Assembly: GCA_004764695.1 (NCBI GenBank)
Contig: SMSO01000025.1
Span: 3,183,102-3,247,101, forward strand
Direction: 5' to 3'
Source: Schizochytrium sp. TIO01
Taxonomy: Eukaryota; Sar; Bigyra; Thraustochytrida; Thraustochytriidae
Length of the DNA: 64,000 nucleotides
The translations under genes were made by a program, and so were the position numbers. The notes under the pieces are model-generated. The model made no database searches. It was given only the letters and a program-made list of their open reading frames with translations, and was not told where the DNA came from. Of the stretch, positions 31,270 to 42,046 are shown in pieces (within the stretch, counting starts at the first letter, position 1; each line of letters opens with the position of its first letter).

Positions 31270-33012
31270 ATGCTGCATGGTCGAGATAGAGAATATGGAC
31301 CGGTGAATGACGGGACCTCTCGTGATGGTGATGAACACGAACACTCTCAACGGGATCACAGACACCCACAACGACATGAATTGAATGGAGGCTCATTCGT
31401 CTCAATTAACTCAGAAGACGAAGATGCCCTGACTATGGAGGATGCGATGTCCATAGTGGGGTTTGGAAAGTTTCAGTATAGAGCGATTTGCGTTGCAGGT
31501 CTACTTCTCACTGTCGATGCCATGGAGATGATGCTATTGTCTTTTTTAGGACCAAGTATTCGTTGCGAGTTTGGTATTTCTGGGGAAGAAGAGGCACTCC
31601 TCACAACAGTTGTTTTTATCGGCGCCACAATTGGCGCGTATATGTGTGGTGTTTTAGCAGACAAATTTGGTCGCCGTTATTGCCTGAAATGGCTCTCGAC
31701 CCTCACAGCAGTATTAGGCTTACTTTCCGCATTTGCACCCGAATTCTGGACTCTTTTGGCAATTCGAGGGGCAATGGGGATTTGCTTAGGAGGCTCGAGT
31801 ATAGGTTTCTCGTACTTAATGGAGATTCTACCAACCGAACATCGCGGACGGTGGGGTATTCTGATTGAGCTATTCTGGACATTGGGTACGATCTTCGAAG
31901 CTAGCATTGCATGGATTATTTATTCCAATCAACAGAGTACAGGAGCATGGAGAACTCTCTTGGCTGTCTCATCGGTTCCTGTATTTATTGCTGCCTTGTG
32001 CTTTTTGTGCAATGTTGTTCCTGAATCACCCAGATTTCTTGTTACGAGAGGTCAAATGGATGCCGCATATCGAATTCTTCGGGATGCGGCCAAATCTAAC
32101 GGCAATAGCCTCCCTGCAAATGGTTCCCTTGCTAATGTGCACGCAGAGGATGATAACTCTCATGGTAGTATGGGCAACCCTCTCATGATTTGGAAAGTTC
32201 TACAAAGCCTTTTTTCACCCACATTCAGGGTCGTTACTATTTTTCTTTGGTTCATGTGGTTCACAAACGCCTTTGCGTATTACGGACTAGTTCTCATGAC
32301 TACGTCCTTGGAGGTAAATAATAAGCACAGTGAAACTGAAGATGGTCTATATTGCAATCCAGTAACGTTGTCTCCTTTTGAGACGAATTCTTCATCATCA
32401 GCATTTATATCGGTCTTTGTTGCAACCATTGCAGAACTGCCAGGGGTTCTATTTGCTGCAGTTGCTATTGATGCTCTTGGTCGAAAACCTTCTCAGAGTT
32501 TGTGTTTTGGCGGGACGTGTATTGCGTTACTCTTGATGCTAGTTTTGCCATCGTCGCAACTTTCTGATACAATGTGCTTGTTCTTTGGTCGTGGGTTTAT
32601 CGAGGCAGCATTTGTGATTGCCTATGTGTATACGCCAGAGGTCTACCCTACAACGATCCGTACAACTGCATTTGGACTGTCAAATTCTATGGGCCGCGTG
32701 GGTGGAATGGTCGCACCCTTTGTTGGTGAAGATCTTATTGAACGTGGACAGCGTACGACTGCGCTGACGATTTTTGTTGTATTTACAGGATGTGCTATGC
32801 TTGTGACTTTCTTGCTCCCTGTGGAAACCAAGGGTGTTTCTTTGGCAGATACAACCCGCGATGTTGATGCTCACATGGGTAAGATTGAGCCTGGTGAAGA
32901 CGCTGATCAGCGGAATGCAGACTTTGATAGCATCGAAATTCCAACAAGGCCTTCAGTCTCTCGAGGAGTTAACCGTGATTATTTGGTGGACGAAGATTTG
33001 ACAATTACATAA
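31270..33012 (+). CDS. SVOP-like major facilitator transporter
   Basis: Predicted 580-residue, 12-helix MFS transporter of the SV2/SVOP and organic ion branch. The hydrophilic N terminus is His/Asp-rich (about 1-60). MFS signatures are GVLADKFGRR after helix 2, PESPRFL after helix 6, the helix 8-9 loop DALGRKPSQ, and VETKGVSLADT after helix 12. The start of the membrane region (GFGKFQYRAI..) resembles SVOP-type proteins. It should sit in the plasma or an endomembrane; the substrate cannot be inferred. An AATAAA lies at 33145, 133 bp past the TAA. The ATG at 31270 is the first in frame. Confidence 0.87.
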   Translation: MLHGRDREYGPVNDGTSRDGDEHEHSQRDHRHPQRHELNGGSFVSINSEDEDALTMEDAMSIVGFGKFQYRAICVAGLLLTVDAMEMMLLSFLGPSIRCEFGISGEEEALLTTVVFIGATIGAYMCGVLADKFGRRYCLKWLSTLTAVLGLLSAFAPEFWTLLAIRGAMGICLGGSSIGFSYLMEILPTEHRGRWGILIELFWTLGTIFEASIAWIIYSNQQSTGAWRTLLAVSSVPVFIAALCFLCNVVPESPRFLVTRGQMDAAYRILRDAAKSNGNSLPANGSLANVHAEDDNSHGSMGNPLMIWKVLQSLFSPTFRVVTIFLWFMWFTNAFAYYGLVLMTTSLEVNNKHSETEDGLYCNPVTLSPFETNSSSSAFISVFVATIAELPGVLFAAVAIDALGRKPSQSLCFGGTCIALLLMLVLPSSQLSDTMCLFFGRGFIEAAFVIAYVYTPEVYPTTIRTTAFGLSNSMGRVGGMVAPFVGEDLIERGQRTTALTIFVVFTGCAMLVTFLLPVETKGVSLADTTRDVDAHMGKIEPGEDADQRNADFDSIEIPTRPSVSRGVNRDYLVDEDLTIT

Positions 33013-33390
33013 TGATTTTTTATTTTTTTTTTCCAGAAGTTTGATATGTAATGCCGTTTCAATTCAATTGAAACAACGTGAAAGTAGTCGAAATTTTGTT
33101 TTCATTTTAATTACCTTTTTAAGAGAGTATAATTTCTATTCAAGAATAAATCATTAGTCTTGCTTGATTTTTTTTTTTAAAGCCCGTGCTAGTGGAGACG
33201 TTAGTTTAAAAAAGTTAACGCAGAGATTGGGAACTGAGATAAAGTATAAAGTAGATCGTGATGATACTTCTTGACAGCTAGTTATACGATATGAAATTTT
33301 AGATAGGAGAGGGAAAAGAAAACACGCAAAGTCACTGAAAGCTAATAAGGGGCCACTCTGTGTCGCATTCAAGCTTAGAGCGCCTTCGAT
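33013..33390. other. Convergent 3' spacer
   Basis: 378 bp between the stops of the MFS and WDR33-like genes. It holds T-rich tracts and AATAAA at 33145. No gene. Confidence 0.5.
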
Positions 33391-36246
33391 TTATCTGCCT
33401 TGATTCTGCGTAACATAGTGAATAAGTTGTTCAACCTCTTCATGGGATACCCGATGATGCGCAAGAATGCGATTGAGCTGCTCCGGGTCATTTTCATGTT
33501 GCTGGAGCTCCCAAAGGAATTGCTCGGGTGAAATACTCAAGCGACTAACAATAGGAGGTTGGCTTCCGCGTGAAGGAGGGTATGCTTGGTGATGCTGTTG
33601 CTGTTGCTGTTGGGGAGGATTGTGGTATCCACCAGCTTGCTGTTGACGACTAGGTGGGCCTCCAGGAGACATTCTGTTTCCGCCCTGGTACCCTTGGTGT
33701 TGGCCACCTCCTTGCTGATTGTAATCGCGGCGCTGATCATAACGATGGTCTGGCCCACCGTTGTTGCCGTACTGATTGCGATGTTGGTGCTGTTGCTGCT
33801 GCTGTTGTGGCTGGTCACGATCATAGCCAGCACGTCTATTGTTGTTGTTGTGGTTGTTGTTGTGGTTGTTGTTGTGGTTGTTGTTATTATTATTATTATT
33901 ATTGTTGTTGTTGTTGTTGTTGTTGTTGTTATTATTGTTGTTTTGCTGAAGTGGATTCGGTAGATCCTTCACCAAAAGTGCACGTTCCTGATCATAATCT
34001 CCATGAACGATCTGTTTAGCCTTTTGCTGGGATGTTCCGGTTTTCCTATTTTCACCAACCTCCACACGAAAAACAACAAGGTCACCCCGTTCCAACAATT
34101 GCTTTCCGTTCTTTCCATAACCTTGCAGAATGTCGTAGCGCTGCACGAACAAATCTGGGTAAGAAGGATCATAAGGCTTGATAAAACCATAGCCCTTGCT
34201 TTCATCAAACATCTTCACTACACCTGTGATACGAGGGCCTGGCAAGGTGGCGAGGTCGACTTGGCCATCGCCATTAGTTGAAGGTCCGGCGGTGGAAGCA
34301 TTGTTTGTCGGCGTTGCGCTTGCTGCTGCGCCTGCCCCGGTTGCACTGGGAGCTGGGGCAGCTCCTGTTGCAGTAGTGGTACCGATGCGCATACTTACGC
34401 CAGCCATAGGCCCGTCTGCACCCATATTCTCACGTTGACCAGCCATAGCAGGATCACGTTTCTCGAGTAGACCGCTGCTCATAACACGGACATATGAATC
34501 CATATCAAAGTCTGCCGTATAGTTTGCTCCATCGTTGAATGTGTAAAAAATCTTTGGAGGTACGCTTGGTGGCACTGCCTGCTGAGCAGCTGCGTCCAAG
34601 CCGATTGCACCATCGAGTCCCGGGATTTCTTTGGTAGCACAGTCCCTGCGAAGTTGCAAGGGAGACAAGGTTTCATCAAAGAATTTCTTACCATAGTTTA
34701 GGACCTGGTCGAATTGAAGTTCGGAGGGATTGCTGGCACGTTTAAGTTCCCCAACCTCATCCCTACTTGCCGCTTCCGATTCTTTTTGTTCAATGAAACT
34801 CTCATATTCCTGAAAGGTAGGAGGCGCATCGTTCATTTCACGTAAAACATCGAGCTCATCAACACAACGAAGGTATCCTTTGTACAACAAAAGTTCGCCC
34901 ATTCCAGGGCGCATCCGGCTCCAAAACTTGGCCGTACGATCTTGGCTACCTGTGCAAAGCAGGTTTCCAGCAGGGCTCCAGTCCATGGTCCAAATAGATC
35001 CTTCGTGTGCCGCAGGAACTGTTGCTTGGACTTTAACCTCCTTATCAGGTCCGTGCACCAGCCAAAAGAGCATACATCCGTCATAGCCTCCAGAGACTAG
35101 CACTTGCTCATGCTGCGGGTGCCATGCAAGCGAGTATACTTCTGTGTTATGACCTGGGAGCGTGTACAGGCACGGGTCCGCCTTGCGCAACATACGAATA
35201 TCATACACACGGACCGTCTTATCTCTGCTTGCGGTTGCAAACCAGTTTCCATTGATCGGGTTCCACCTTGCAGCACTGACAGCATTGTTATGTCCTAGCA
35301 GCGTGCAAAGCTCTTTTCCTGATCTCGGATTCCATAGTTTGATTTGCTTATCACGCGATCCAGTTACAACCAGCGACTTAAAGGGATGCCACTGAGCCGT
35401 CTTTACCTCAAAACCATGTCCCCGTAGTACGAGTTCCTCCCTGGCAGTCTCAAAGTCCCACAATTTCACCTGTACGTCGTCCGAGCAGCTAACAAACTTG
35501 AGGTCTGTAGGACTAAAGCTCACTTCGCGGACAGCTCCGTCGTGGCCTGCGATTTCCTGTTGAAGCCTCATCTGCGGGTTCCAGTACTTAATTCCACCGT
35601 CCATGTCTCCTGTAAGCAAATATTCTCCGTTGTGTGTCCAAGTCATCGTCCGCACGACACTCTGACCTCCAATGGTACTATCTGCGATGAAGCCGAAGCT
35701 ACTCCAGAGCATAAATTCACCCTTTTGGGAGGCTGTGATGAGCCTTCTGCCATCTGGACTCCACTTGACAGCAAAGATTGGGTACCGAGTTCTGGCTAGA
35801 CTCGTATGACAGTAACGGGAGGTGAGTCCCATTTCGGGTTGGTCTAAATGCTCGCTGGGTGGTAGAACAAAGCGCTTGTAGGCGGGACTTGGCTGGAGAT
35901 ACCATCGATCGCGCCAATCGTTTTGGCGCTTGAAGACGCGATCTTCTGTGAGCATTTGTGTGATGCCACAACCAATATCAAGGTATGCACGATCCGAGCG
36001 CATCTGGGGCTCAACAAGCATATTCTCGTCATCGTCCTGGTGATGGTGCTGGTCGTCGTCCATATCCTCGTAGCCGTCGTGGTCGTGGTCGTGGTCGTGG
36101 TCGAAGTCGTCATGACCATCGTCATATTGTCCGTCACGACGGGCTGAGTCGCGCCGACGGTCGCGACGTCGGTCATGGCGGTAGTTGTCGTCCTCTAGAC
36201 CTCCCATGCGGGAGTCACCGTCGTCGTCGTCGCCATGGGGAGCCAT
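33391..36246 (-). CDS. WDR33/Pfs2/FY-type polyadenylation factor with cold-shock domain
   Basis: Predicted 951-residue nuclear mRNA 3'-end processing factor. In animals WDR33, within CPSF, contacts the AAUAAA signal. After an Asp/His/Arg-rich N terminus (about 1-80) comes a conserved lead-in, then a seven-bladed WD40 propeller (about 135-455) with clear repeats such as GHDGAVREVSFSPTDLKFVSCSDD. Unusually, a cold-shock domain follows at about 668-745 (GVVKMFDESKGYGFIKPYDP, with DLFVQ as the second RNP-like part). A poly-Asn tract (about 765-800) and Gln/His/Gly-rich linker follow, then a short helical C terminus of about 45 residues. WDR33 and Pfs2 relatives I know lack a cold-shock domain, so a fusion adding a second RNA-binding surface is likely. 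Start is the ATG at 36246; an in-frame ATG lies 13 codons later. Confidence 0.9.
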   Translation of the reverse strand: MAPHGDDDDGDSRMGGLEDDNYRHDRRRDRRRDSARRDGQYDDGHDDFDHDHDHDHDGYEDMDDDQHHHQDDDENMLVEPQMRSDRAYLDIGCGITQMLTEDRVFKRQNDWRDRWYLQPSPAYKRFVLPPSEHLDQPEMGLTSRYCHTSLARTRYPIFAVKWSPDGRRLITASQKGEFMLWSSFGFIADSTIGGQSVVRTMTWTHNGEYLLTGDMDGGIKYWNPQMRLQQEIAGHDGAVREVSFSPTDLKFVSCSDDVQVKLWDFETAREELVLRGHGFEVKTAQWHPFKSLVVTGSRDKQIKLWNPRSGKELCTLLGHNNAVSAARWNPINGNWFATASRDKTVRVYDIRMLRKADPCLYTLPGHNTEVYSLAWHPQHEQVLVSGGYDGCMLFWLVHGPDKEVKVQATVPAAHEGSIWTMDWSPAGNLLCTGSQDRTAKFWSRMRPGMGELLLYKGYLRCVDELDVLREMNDAPPTFQEYESFIEQKESEAASRDEVGELKRASNPSELQFDQVLNYGKKFFDETLSPLQLRRDCATKEIPGLDGAIGLDAAAQQAVPPSVPPKIFYTFNDGANYTADFDMDSYVRVMSSGLLEKRDPAMAGQRENMGADGPMAGVSMRIGTTTATGAAPAPSATGAGAAASATPTNNASTAGPSTNGDGQVDLATLPGPRITGVVKMFDESKGYGFIKPYDPSYPDLFVQRYDILQGYGKNGKQLLERGDLVVFRVEVGENRKTGTSQQKAKQIVHGDYDQERALLVKDLPNPLQQNNNNNNNNNNNNNNNNNNNNNNHNNNHNNNHNNNNRRAGYDRDQPQQQQQQHQHRNQYGNNGGPDHRYDQRRDYNQQGGGQHQGYQGGNRMSPGGPPSRQQQAGGYHNPPQQQQQQHHQAYPPSRGSQPPIVSRLSISPEQFLWELQQHENDPEQLNRILAHHRVSHEEVEQLIHYVTQNQGR
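33838..33947. repeat. Asn-codon repeat inside the WDR33-like gene
   Basis: The trinucleotide tract reads GTT/ATT on the plus strand, AAC/AAT on the coding strand, and encodes poly-Asn with scattered His. Mixed codons suggest protein-level tolerance or selection and some age. Confidence 0.9.
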
Positions 36247-36959
36247 GGCGCGGCACCGGCGGAAACAGAAGAGTTTGGGATATGATATTAAGTGACAAGT
36301 TTTTTATTTTATTTTGCATTTCATTTCTGTATTTATTCTACTATACAATAAATTATACAGACTATAGAATATAGAAATTAAGAGAGTCTCTGAAATCTTT
36401 CTATTAACTATTAGTATCGAGGACAGTTCACTGCGCGCTCACAGTTCGCTCGAGAGCAAAGGCAGTTAGGGCGATCCTAGAAGCCGCTGAGGCTGGGCAT
36501 AGTTTTGAAGAGACAGGGTAGGTGAATGAATAGTGAATATTTCGGTAAAATACACCAAAGAGTTATATTTATTATTGCTATAAGCGTATATTGTATTGGA
36601 GGAGAAGAAGATTGTTGGTACCAAAGAAATACATTTTTGAGGATGCAAGGTTTTTCCCATGACGTTTTCCTCAATATCACCATGAGGCCCAGACGAGGAT
36701 AGAAATGAGAACCTAATGACTTGCAGGATGGAAACAAATAAACAATAACCTTTAGAAAGGAGTGTTTTGCGAAGCATTATCCACCCATTTTTATTCTTTT
36801 ATTTAAAAAATCTACCCTATTGTCCAACAAAGAGGTTGCAAGTTAGCATAAATCATCCAATGGAATGCTCAGTATAACAGAGACGTTTGTAGATTAACCT
36901 TTCTCCAACAAAATTAATATAAAATTGACCTTCAAACCTAGATCTATTGTATTAGCAGT
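36247..36959. other. Spacer between WDR33-like and SDR1 genes
   Basis: 713 bp, AT-rich, holding the WDR33-like promoter and the 3' UTR of SDR1 (both genes on the minus strand). Short open frames here are chance. Confidence 0.5.
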
Positions 36960-38033
36960 TTAATGAAGCGGGATATCGAGACCAGTTTCCTTTGCAGTCC
37001 AAGCCCAAAGTTCCTCCGCCAATTCGTCGTCCATACTTTCTTTGCTAGGACCTCCATTCAAAGCGTAGGGGTTAGCATCATGTACCCTAGCTGTCGGCAT
37101 GTAGTATTTGTTTGTGATATTTTGCTGGGCAATTAGAGGCATACCGAGATGAAGTTGGGTTGTGGCTCCTTCAGCAGGTGATAGGCAAAGAGTGTTCGCA
37201 ACTAAGCTACCGATCGCAGATACAACATTTTCACTTAGATAATTGGACAATACATCTCCAAGAGCCTGGAAAATTTCGGTCGCAACGAGACCTGGGTGGC
37301 ACGAATTCACATAGATTCCTTTATCAAGAACGCGACGGGACAAGGAACGCGCAAAAAGCATGTTGGCGAGCTTTGCACGTCCATACCAGACCATGTAATC
37401 GTAGTTAGTGGGGTCGTTATGGTTTTCGAGATGGAGGCCCTGGGCAAACTTGTGTCCTGTAGAGCTCACCACCACAACACGAGCGGCGCCAGAGGCCTCC
37501 AACGCAGGTAGCAGCCGTAAAGTCAATGAATAGTGTGCGATATGGTCAACGCCCAATTGCATTTCATAACCGTCTTCGGTTGTCTCAAATTTCATCGGAA
37601 TTGAAGCAGCATTGAGAAAAAGCATATCCAGCTTGTTGTACGTGCTGAGATATTCTTCGCTAAACTTTTGAACTTGCTGTAGGGACGAAAGGTCTAAGGC
37701 ATTCTCTGGAACAACAATGTTGTCAAAGTACTTCGCGGGAACCCCTGGCTCCTGTTGGAGTCGCTTTTGCGTAGCTATGGCTTTGGCGTGTGCACGTGTG
37801 CCTAAAACTACCGTAGCACCCTTTTTCAGAAGCTCTAAAGCTGTCGCGTATCCAAGGCCAGAGTTAGCGCCAGTGATAACAGCAATCTGGCCTTCAAGGT
37901 TTGGAATGTCATCCAAGGACCACTCAGGTGTTGGGTACACAGTTCTAATTTTTCCGTCTATGTGGAGCTGGAACATGATGCTCAACACCACTACAATACT
38001 TGCCACGACCGTGGCCTTGTAGAAAAACCCCAT
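36960..38033 (-). CDS. Membrane-anchored short-chain dehydrogenase/reductase, SDR1
   Basis: Predicted 357-residue classical SDR of the retinol-dehydrogenase/WWOX-like group with an N-terminal signal anchor (about 4-22). The cofactor motif is TGANSGLG, and the catalytic pair is the Ser of VVVSSTGHKF and Tyr/Lys of YGRAKLAN. The structural NNAG motif is changed to NAAS (FLNAASIP), which its three relatives downstream keep. The linker after the anchor (TVYPTPEW) matches the YWPPPQW of those relatives, so all four share one ancestor; this is the most diverged and lies on the opposite strand. It probably oxidises or reduces a lipophilic alcohol or ketone at a membrane. Start is the ATG at 38033; stop is TAA. 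Confidence 0.87.
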   Translation of the reverse strand: MGFFYKATVVASIVVVLSIMFQLHIDGKIRTVYPTPEWSLDDIPNLEGQIAVITGANSGLGYATALELLKKGATVVLGTRAHAKAIATQKRLQQEPGVPAKYFDNIVVPENALDLSSLQQVQKFSEEYLSTYNKLDMLFLNAASIPMKFETTEDGYEMQLGVDHIAHYSLTLRLLPALEASGAARVVVVSSTGHKFAQGLHLENHNDPTNYDYMVWYGRAKLANMLFARSLSRRVLDKGIYVNSCHPGLVATEIFQALGDVLSNYLSENVVSAIGSLVANTLCLSPAEGATTQLHLGMPLIAQQNITNKYYMPTARVHDANPYALNGGPSKESMDDELAEELWAWTAKETGLDIPLH

Positions 38034-40473
38034 GGTTAAGCAGTTGTTGTAACTCGTCGGATCCCAGCAGAATGCTTAGCACCCTTTTCCACGTTTTCTG
38101 AAACAGTCAGCGTTAGGCTGAGTGAGGTGAATAGGGTTTTGCGGAAAAAAAATGATGTTGCAAGTCTTCAATTTGCCTGTTGTCCTAATAATGGGAGGGA
38201 GTATTTATTGCTACTACTACTTACTAGTAGCATTATTGCAATGGAATTATACGGATCCTAGGTTTCTAAAAAATTCCTAAATAAAAACTAAACATATATA
38301 GTGCATATATATATATCTATATATATATAACACCAAACTTTGTGACTGGTAGGGTAGAAAACATCGAATCAGATTAAAATTCATTCCAAAGATGAATTCA
38401 GGGCCTGTTCATTACAAAATTTGCTCGCTAGATCACGAAAATCAAGCTTTAATTTACCTTGCATTCTCTGAATTGTTCGATTGCAACGAACAAAGAAAAA
38501 TCGAAACAGAACAAAGAAGAGGGTCTTAGGAAGGTAAGTAGATGCCTACCTACTGCTTACCAAGTAGGGTGGCCTGAGTGCTTTTTTCTTTTTCTTAAAA
38601 TGTAGCCAAAATAATAGCTCTGATAGGTTGCACGCCCTCGTGCCCCTATACCTACTCATTTTATGTGCTTGAGATAACTTGAACGTATCGACGCGCAGTC
38701 AATTCTCTTTTGGATCCCAAACGTTGTTCTAACTTCAGTTTCTCCCTTCAAACCCTTCAAACAGAAGAACATGAAAGAATCAAGTATGGACAGCTTTTTA
38801 TCTTTGTTCTATACTATGGTCATTGTGCCACGGTGCCATGCACGCCTACAATATTGTTTTCAAAAGAACTAATTCTATGAAGTTGTGGTTTTCGACTTCA
38901 TCAGGCAGGCCAATAGTCGTAGGAAAGCGTGCACGTTTCTCCTGCCTATTCAAGCCTCTTGCAATCAAAGCGAGGATGAAACACGCGATTTTCTTGAAAA
39001 CTACGGCGATGCGGACTGCTCAACAATAACTATTTTATATTTTGGGCATCTCAAATCTGGAAACCCATTTCGCAGATACTGAGCTTTGATAGCCGATATA
39101 AGGTCTGAGTATCGTGTTAATATAAGATTAAAATTAGTCTACATTAGTGCAATTGCAAATCAACAGACTATCAGCAGAAAGTCAGTTGCAGTTAGACGTC
39201 ACATTTTAATTGTATATATGATTTTTGGAAAGATATTAAATAACATCGCAGTATGTAGCTGTACAGAAACCACCTAATAATCAAATACAATTGAAGCATC
39301 TTTCCACATTTTTCGAATTCTGGTGTCAGTCTTTCCTTCATTTTATATTTTACTTGGCTATTGAACATTAGGATGACGGTATCTAGCCCGAATGTAATGT
39401 TGTAGCCGTTTAGTATTAAGCATCGAAAGCGGGTGATTCAAATCCGAATTGGATAGAGTTTTGCCAAGATTAGAAATAACTTTGCAAAGTAAGTAGAATC
39501 ACTGCATCGGAGGCAGAACAGTTATTTGGCTAGTTGCCGAATCTGAGGGTACCTTCAATATCTGCCCTTAGACATCTGTCGCCATTTCAATGAGGCACGA
39601 AGATGAGCCTGCGGAGAAACGCGGGCATGTAACCATTTTTTTTGGTATAGCAAGATAATCATTTAACATATGAAACCAGCTACCCACGAATGTAAATTGG
39701 CCGTGCATGGCTGTGTTCTAGGTGCCAAGGCCTATTTTTCTTGTTTGTTTTTAAAAACTGCGGCTGAGCTAATATCCCTACTGCACTGCCCGGGTTTCAC
39801 TGCAGCTTCAAACGTGTGGTTATCTATGCTTGGGAAATAGAGAATTTGTTTGCTTCTTTTTTCTTTACTTTTGTAGTGTGGGAAGTTTGCAAACAGCTCT
39901 GAAATCGTGAAACGATGTATTACGAGGAACTCAGAATCCAAGTGTCCTACCTGCCAAAGAGTGGTTTTCTTATTTGGAGGGACTACCGACCCACTGTCTA
40001 AAGGACATGTGTGCAATGTAAGCACGGCTCAGATGTATTCGCAGCTGTTGACAGACTTCGATTCAGCCTCCAGGGTCCAGCAGTAAATGGTAGTAGTTAG
40101 CTAGATAGGTACGTAGGCACTGGAAGTGATTTGCGTCATCACCTTGAGAAGAAAACTAAGTGGGGGATTCAAGTGTCGTAAACAGACATCACTATTGGGC
40201 TGACTGAGGGTAATTGCGACGGATGAAAGAAACACGATCTTCCTGCGGGCACGGAGACTTGCGAAACTATGCCGAGGTTTCCAGAGAACTTGGATATGGA
40301 TGAGAAACCCTGCATTACTTCGAACGATACTGGTAGCAAACTTCTAAGGACGATAGGGACCAAATGAAGAAAGGGTGTCGAAGAAAATCATCTATGTAAA
40401 CCCGAAATAGGACTTGGGTAGGTATCAGTGGCAAGAAGCTGGAGATCGCAACGACAAAGCACTCGTTAGCAAG
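38034..40473. other. 2.4 kb divergent spacer inside the SDR cluster
   Basis: AT-rich with a TA-rich microsatellite (about 38295-38328) and two ACCTACCTA/TAGGTACGTAGG motifs (38544, 40106). No convincing gene: frames of 60-100 codons lack ATG starts or protein-like composition. Confidence 0.5.
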
Positions 40474-41544
40474 ATGCCGAGCACGAAGGCGTGCTCCATA
40501 TTTGCTGTGATTGTGGCGCTTTTTTCTGTCATCTTCTTTATCATTTGTGATGGCAAGTCGCGCATGTACTGGCCTCCTCCGCAATGGACAGTTGACGACA
40601 TACCATCTCTTGAAGGTCAAACTGCATTGGTTACTGGTGCCAACGCTGGTCTCGGATATGCAACATCTCTTGAGCTCTTGAAAAAGGGGTGCGTGGTCAT
40701 CATTGCCACGCGCTCAGCTGCCAAGAATGCTGATACGGCCAAGAGGCTTCAGGCCGAAGCCGACCTGCCTGCTAAATACCACAACAACGTGCTAGCTCCC
40801 AAGGTTGGTCTTGAGCTCAATTCACTGGCATCTGTTGAAGAATTTTCGAACCACCTTCTTGAGGAACACCAGAGCTTGAACATCCTGATCAACAATGCCG
40901 GTATCATGGCAACTCCATTCGGTTTGACCCAGGATGGCTACGAGCAGCAATTTGGCGTAAATCACGTGGGTCACTACGCTTTGACCTTGCGTTTGATGCC
41001 ACTGCTAGAGTCTGGCGCACCTTCCCGTGTTGTTGCGGTAGCAAGTATGGGTCACAGTTTTGCCCCAGCAGACTCTTTCGACTTCGACAAACTCAATGAC
41101 AAACAATCGTACGATCCGAATGCCGCATACGGCCGCAGCAAGCTGGCAAACATTCTCTTTGCTCGCTCCCTTGCTCGCCGCGTATATAAGAAGCAGATCT
41201 ACGTGAATAGTGCGCACCCTGGTTTGGTTACTACTGAGCTTACTCGTTACGTGAAGGATGATCTGACGGGTTTCTTTAGCAAGGAGACCATTGAATACAT
41301 GCTAAACACATTCTTCAACAGCTTAGCCATGTCACCAAAGGATGGCGCAACTACTCAGTTATTCTTGGCCATGCCTTTCATTTCTGATCGCAACATTACT
41401 GGCGAATATTACGTCCCAACTGCACGTAGACATGACTCCAATCCACTCGCTCTTAGTATCCCATTGTCTGCGATGGGACAGGATGATGCTCTTGCTGAAA
41501 AGCTTTGGTCCTGGACAGCCAGAGAAACAGGTCTCGACATTTAG
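40474..41544 (+). CDS. Membrane-anchored SDR, SDR2
   Basis: Predicted 356-residue SDR, first of three tandem copies on the plus strand. It has an N-terminal anchor (about 8-24), SRMYWPPPQW linker, TGANAGLG cofactor motif, intact NNAG, the Ser of VAVASMGHSF and YGRSKLAN catalytic Tyr/Lys. It is clearly paralogous to SDR3 and SDR4 but well diverged (several changes per 20 residues). The frame is open upstream to a TTG at 40414. I chose the ATG at 40474 because MPSTKACSIF aligns with the MPSCASCSIF start of SDR3 and SDR4. Stop is TAG, directly followed by an in-frame ATG and a 124-codon frame that I treat as 3' UTR. Confidence 0.88.
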   Translation: MPSTKACSIFAVIVALFSVIFFIICDGKSRMYWPPPQWTVDDIPSLEGQTALVTGANAGLGYATSLELLKKGCVVIIATRSAAKNADTAKRLQAEADLPAKYHNNVLAPKVGLELNSLASVEEFSNHLLEEHQSLNILINNAGIMATPFGLTQDGYEQQFGVNHVGHYALTLRLMPLLESGAPSRVVAVASMGHSFAPADSFDFDKLNDKQSYDPNAAYGRSKLANILFARSLARRVYKKQIYVNSAHPGLVTTELTRYVKDDLTGFFSKETIEYMLNTFFNSLAMSPKDGATTQLFLAMPFISDRNITGEYYVPTARRHDSNPLALSIPLSAMGQDDALAEKLWSWTARETGLDI

Positions 41545-42046
41545 ATGGCGAACGCTTCTCTACTAATGGACTGCGAGACTAGCTTGTTACTACATTTCGG
41601 CTTTGACTCTTGGCTTTTATCTTCACTACAACGAGATTCCGCCTCGATAGAAAATGATTTTTATCTCACTGACTCGAAATTGTCTGCAAGCCAAAATTCT
41701 TCTATTTCTCTACCTTGTATGCGTTGCGAGTACAAAAGGACTACTAAATTCGAATCACTAGTATCAGCATGTGCCGAAATTCCTCGTGCTTCCTATTCGA
41801 AAGAAGTTCCCTGTTCTAATATTTCTCTCATCTTTCCATCTCTCATACATCACATAGAGCGATCGTTAGTGACAAAATATATTAAATGTCACATAGACAA
41901 CGACAGCGCTACAAGATGAATGACAATATTTGTTGCTTCTGGGTAGGATGACAAATGTTTTTAGTCCTTAGCTTATCGACGATTCGAATAATGTCTTCAA
42001 ACTCCTAATATTGACATTTAAGGTTTTAGTATATCTCAACTAAAAG
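41545..42046. other. SDR2-SDR3 spacer
   Basis: 502 bp. It holds the SDR2 3' UTR and SDR3 promoter. The 124-codon frame at 41545-41919 is Ser-rich with no SDR similarity and is not called. Confidence 0.5.

Noticed and set aside
33586-34019. Forward frames rich in Val/Ile or Cys
   Set aside because: These are antisense readings of the poly-Asn codon repeat in the WDR33-like gene.
38295-38328. TA-rich tract as a possible origin or matrix-attachment site
   Set aside because: Simple AT microsatellite with no further supporting signal.
41545-41919. In-frame ATG frame immediately after the SDR2 TAG, possible readthrough extension
   Set aside because: The stop context has no known readthrough signal, the product is Ser-rich with no similarity to any SDR tail, and paralogues lack it. 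It is most likely 3' UTR.
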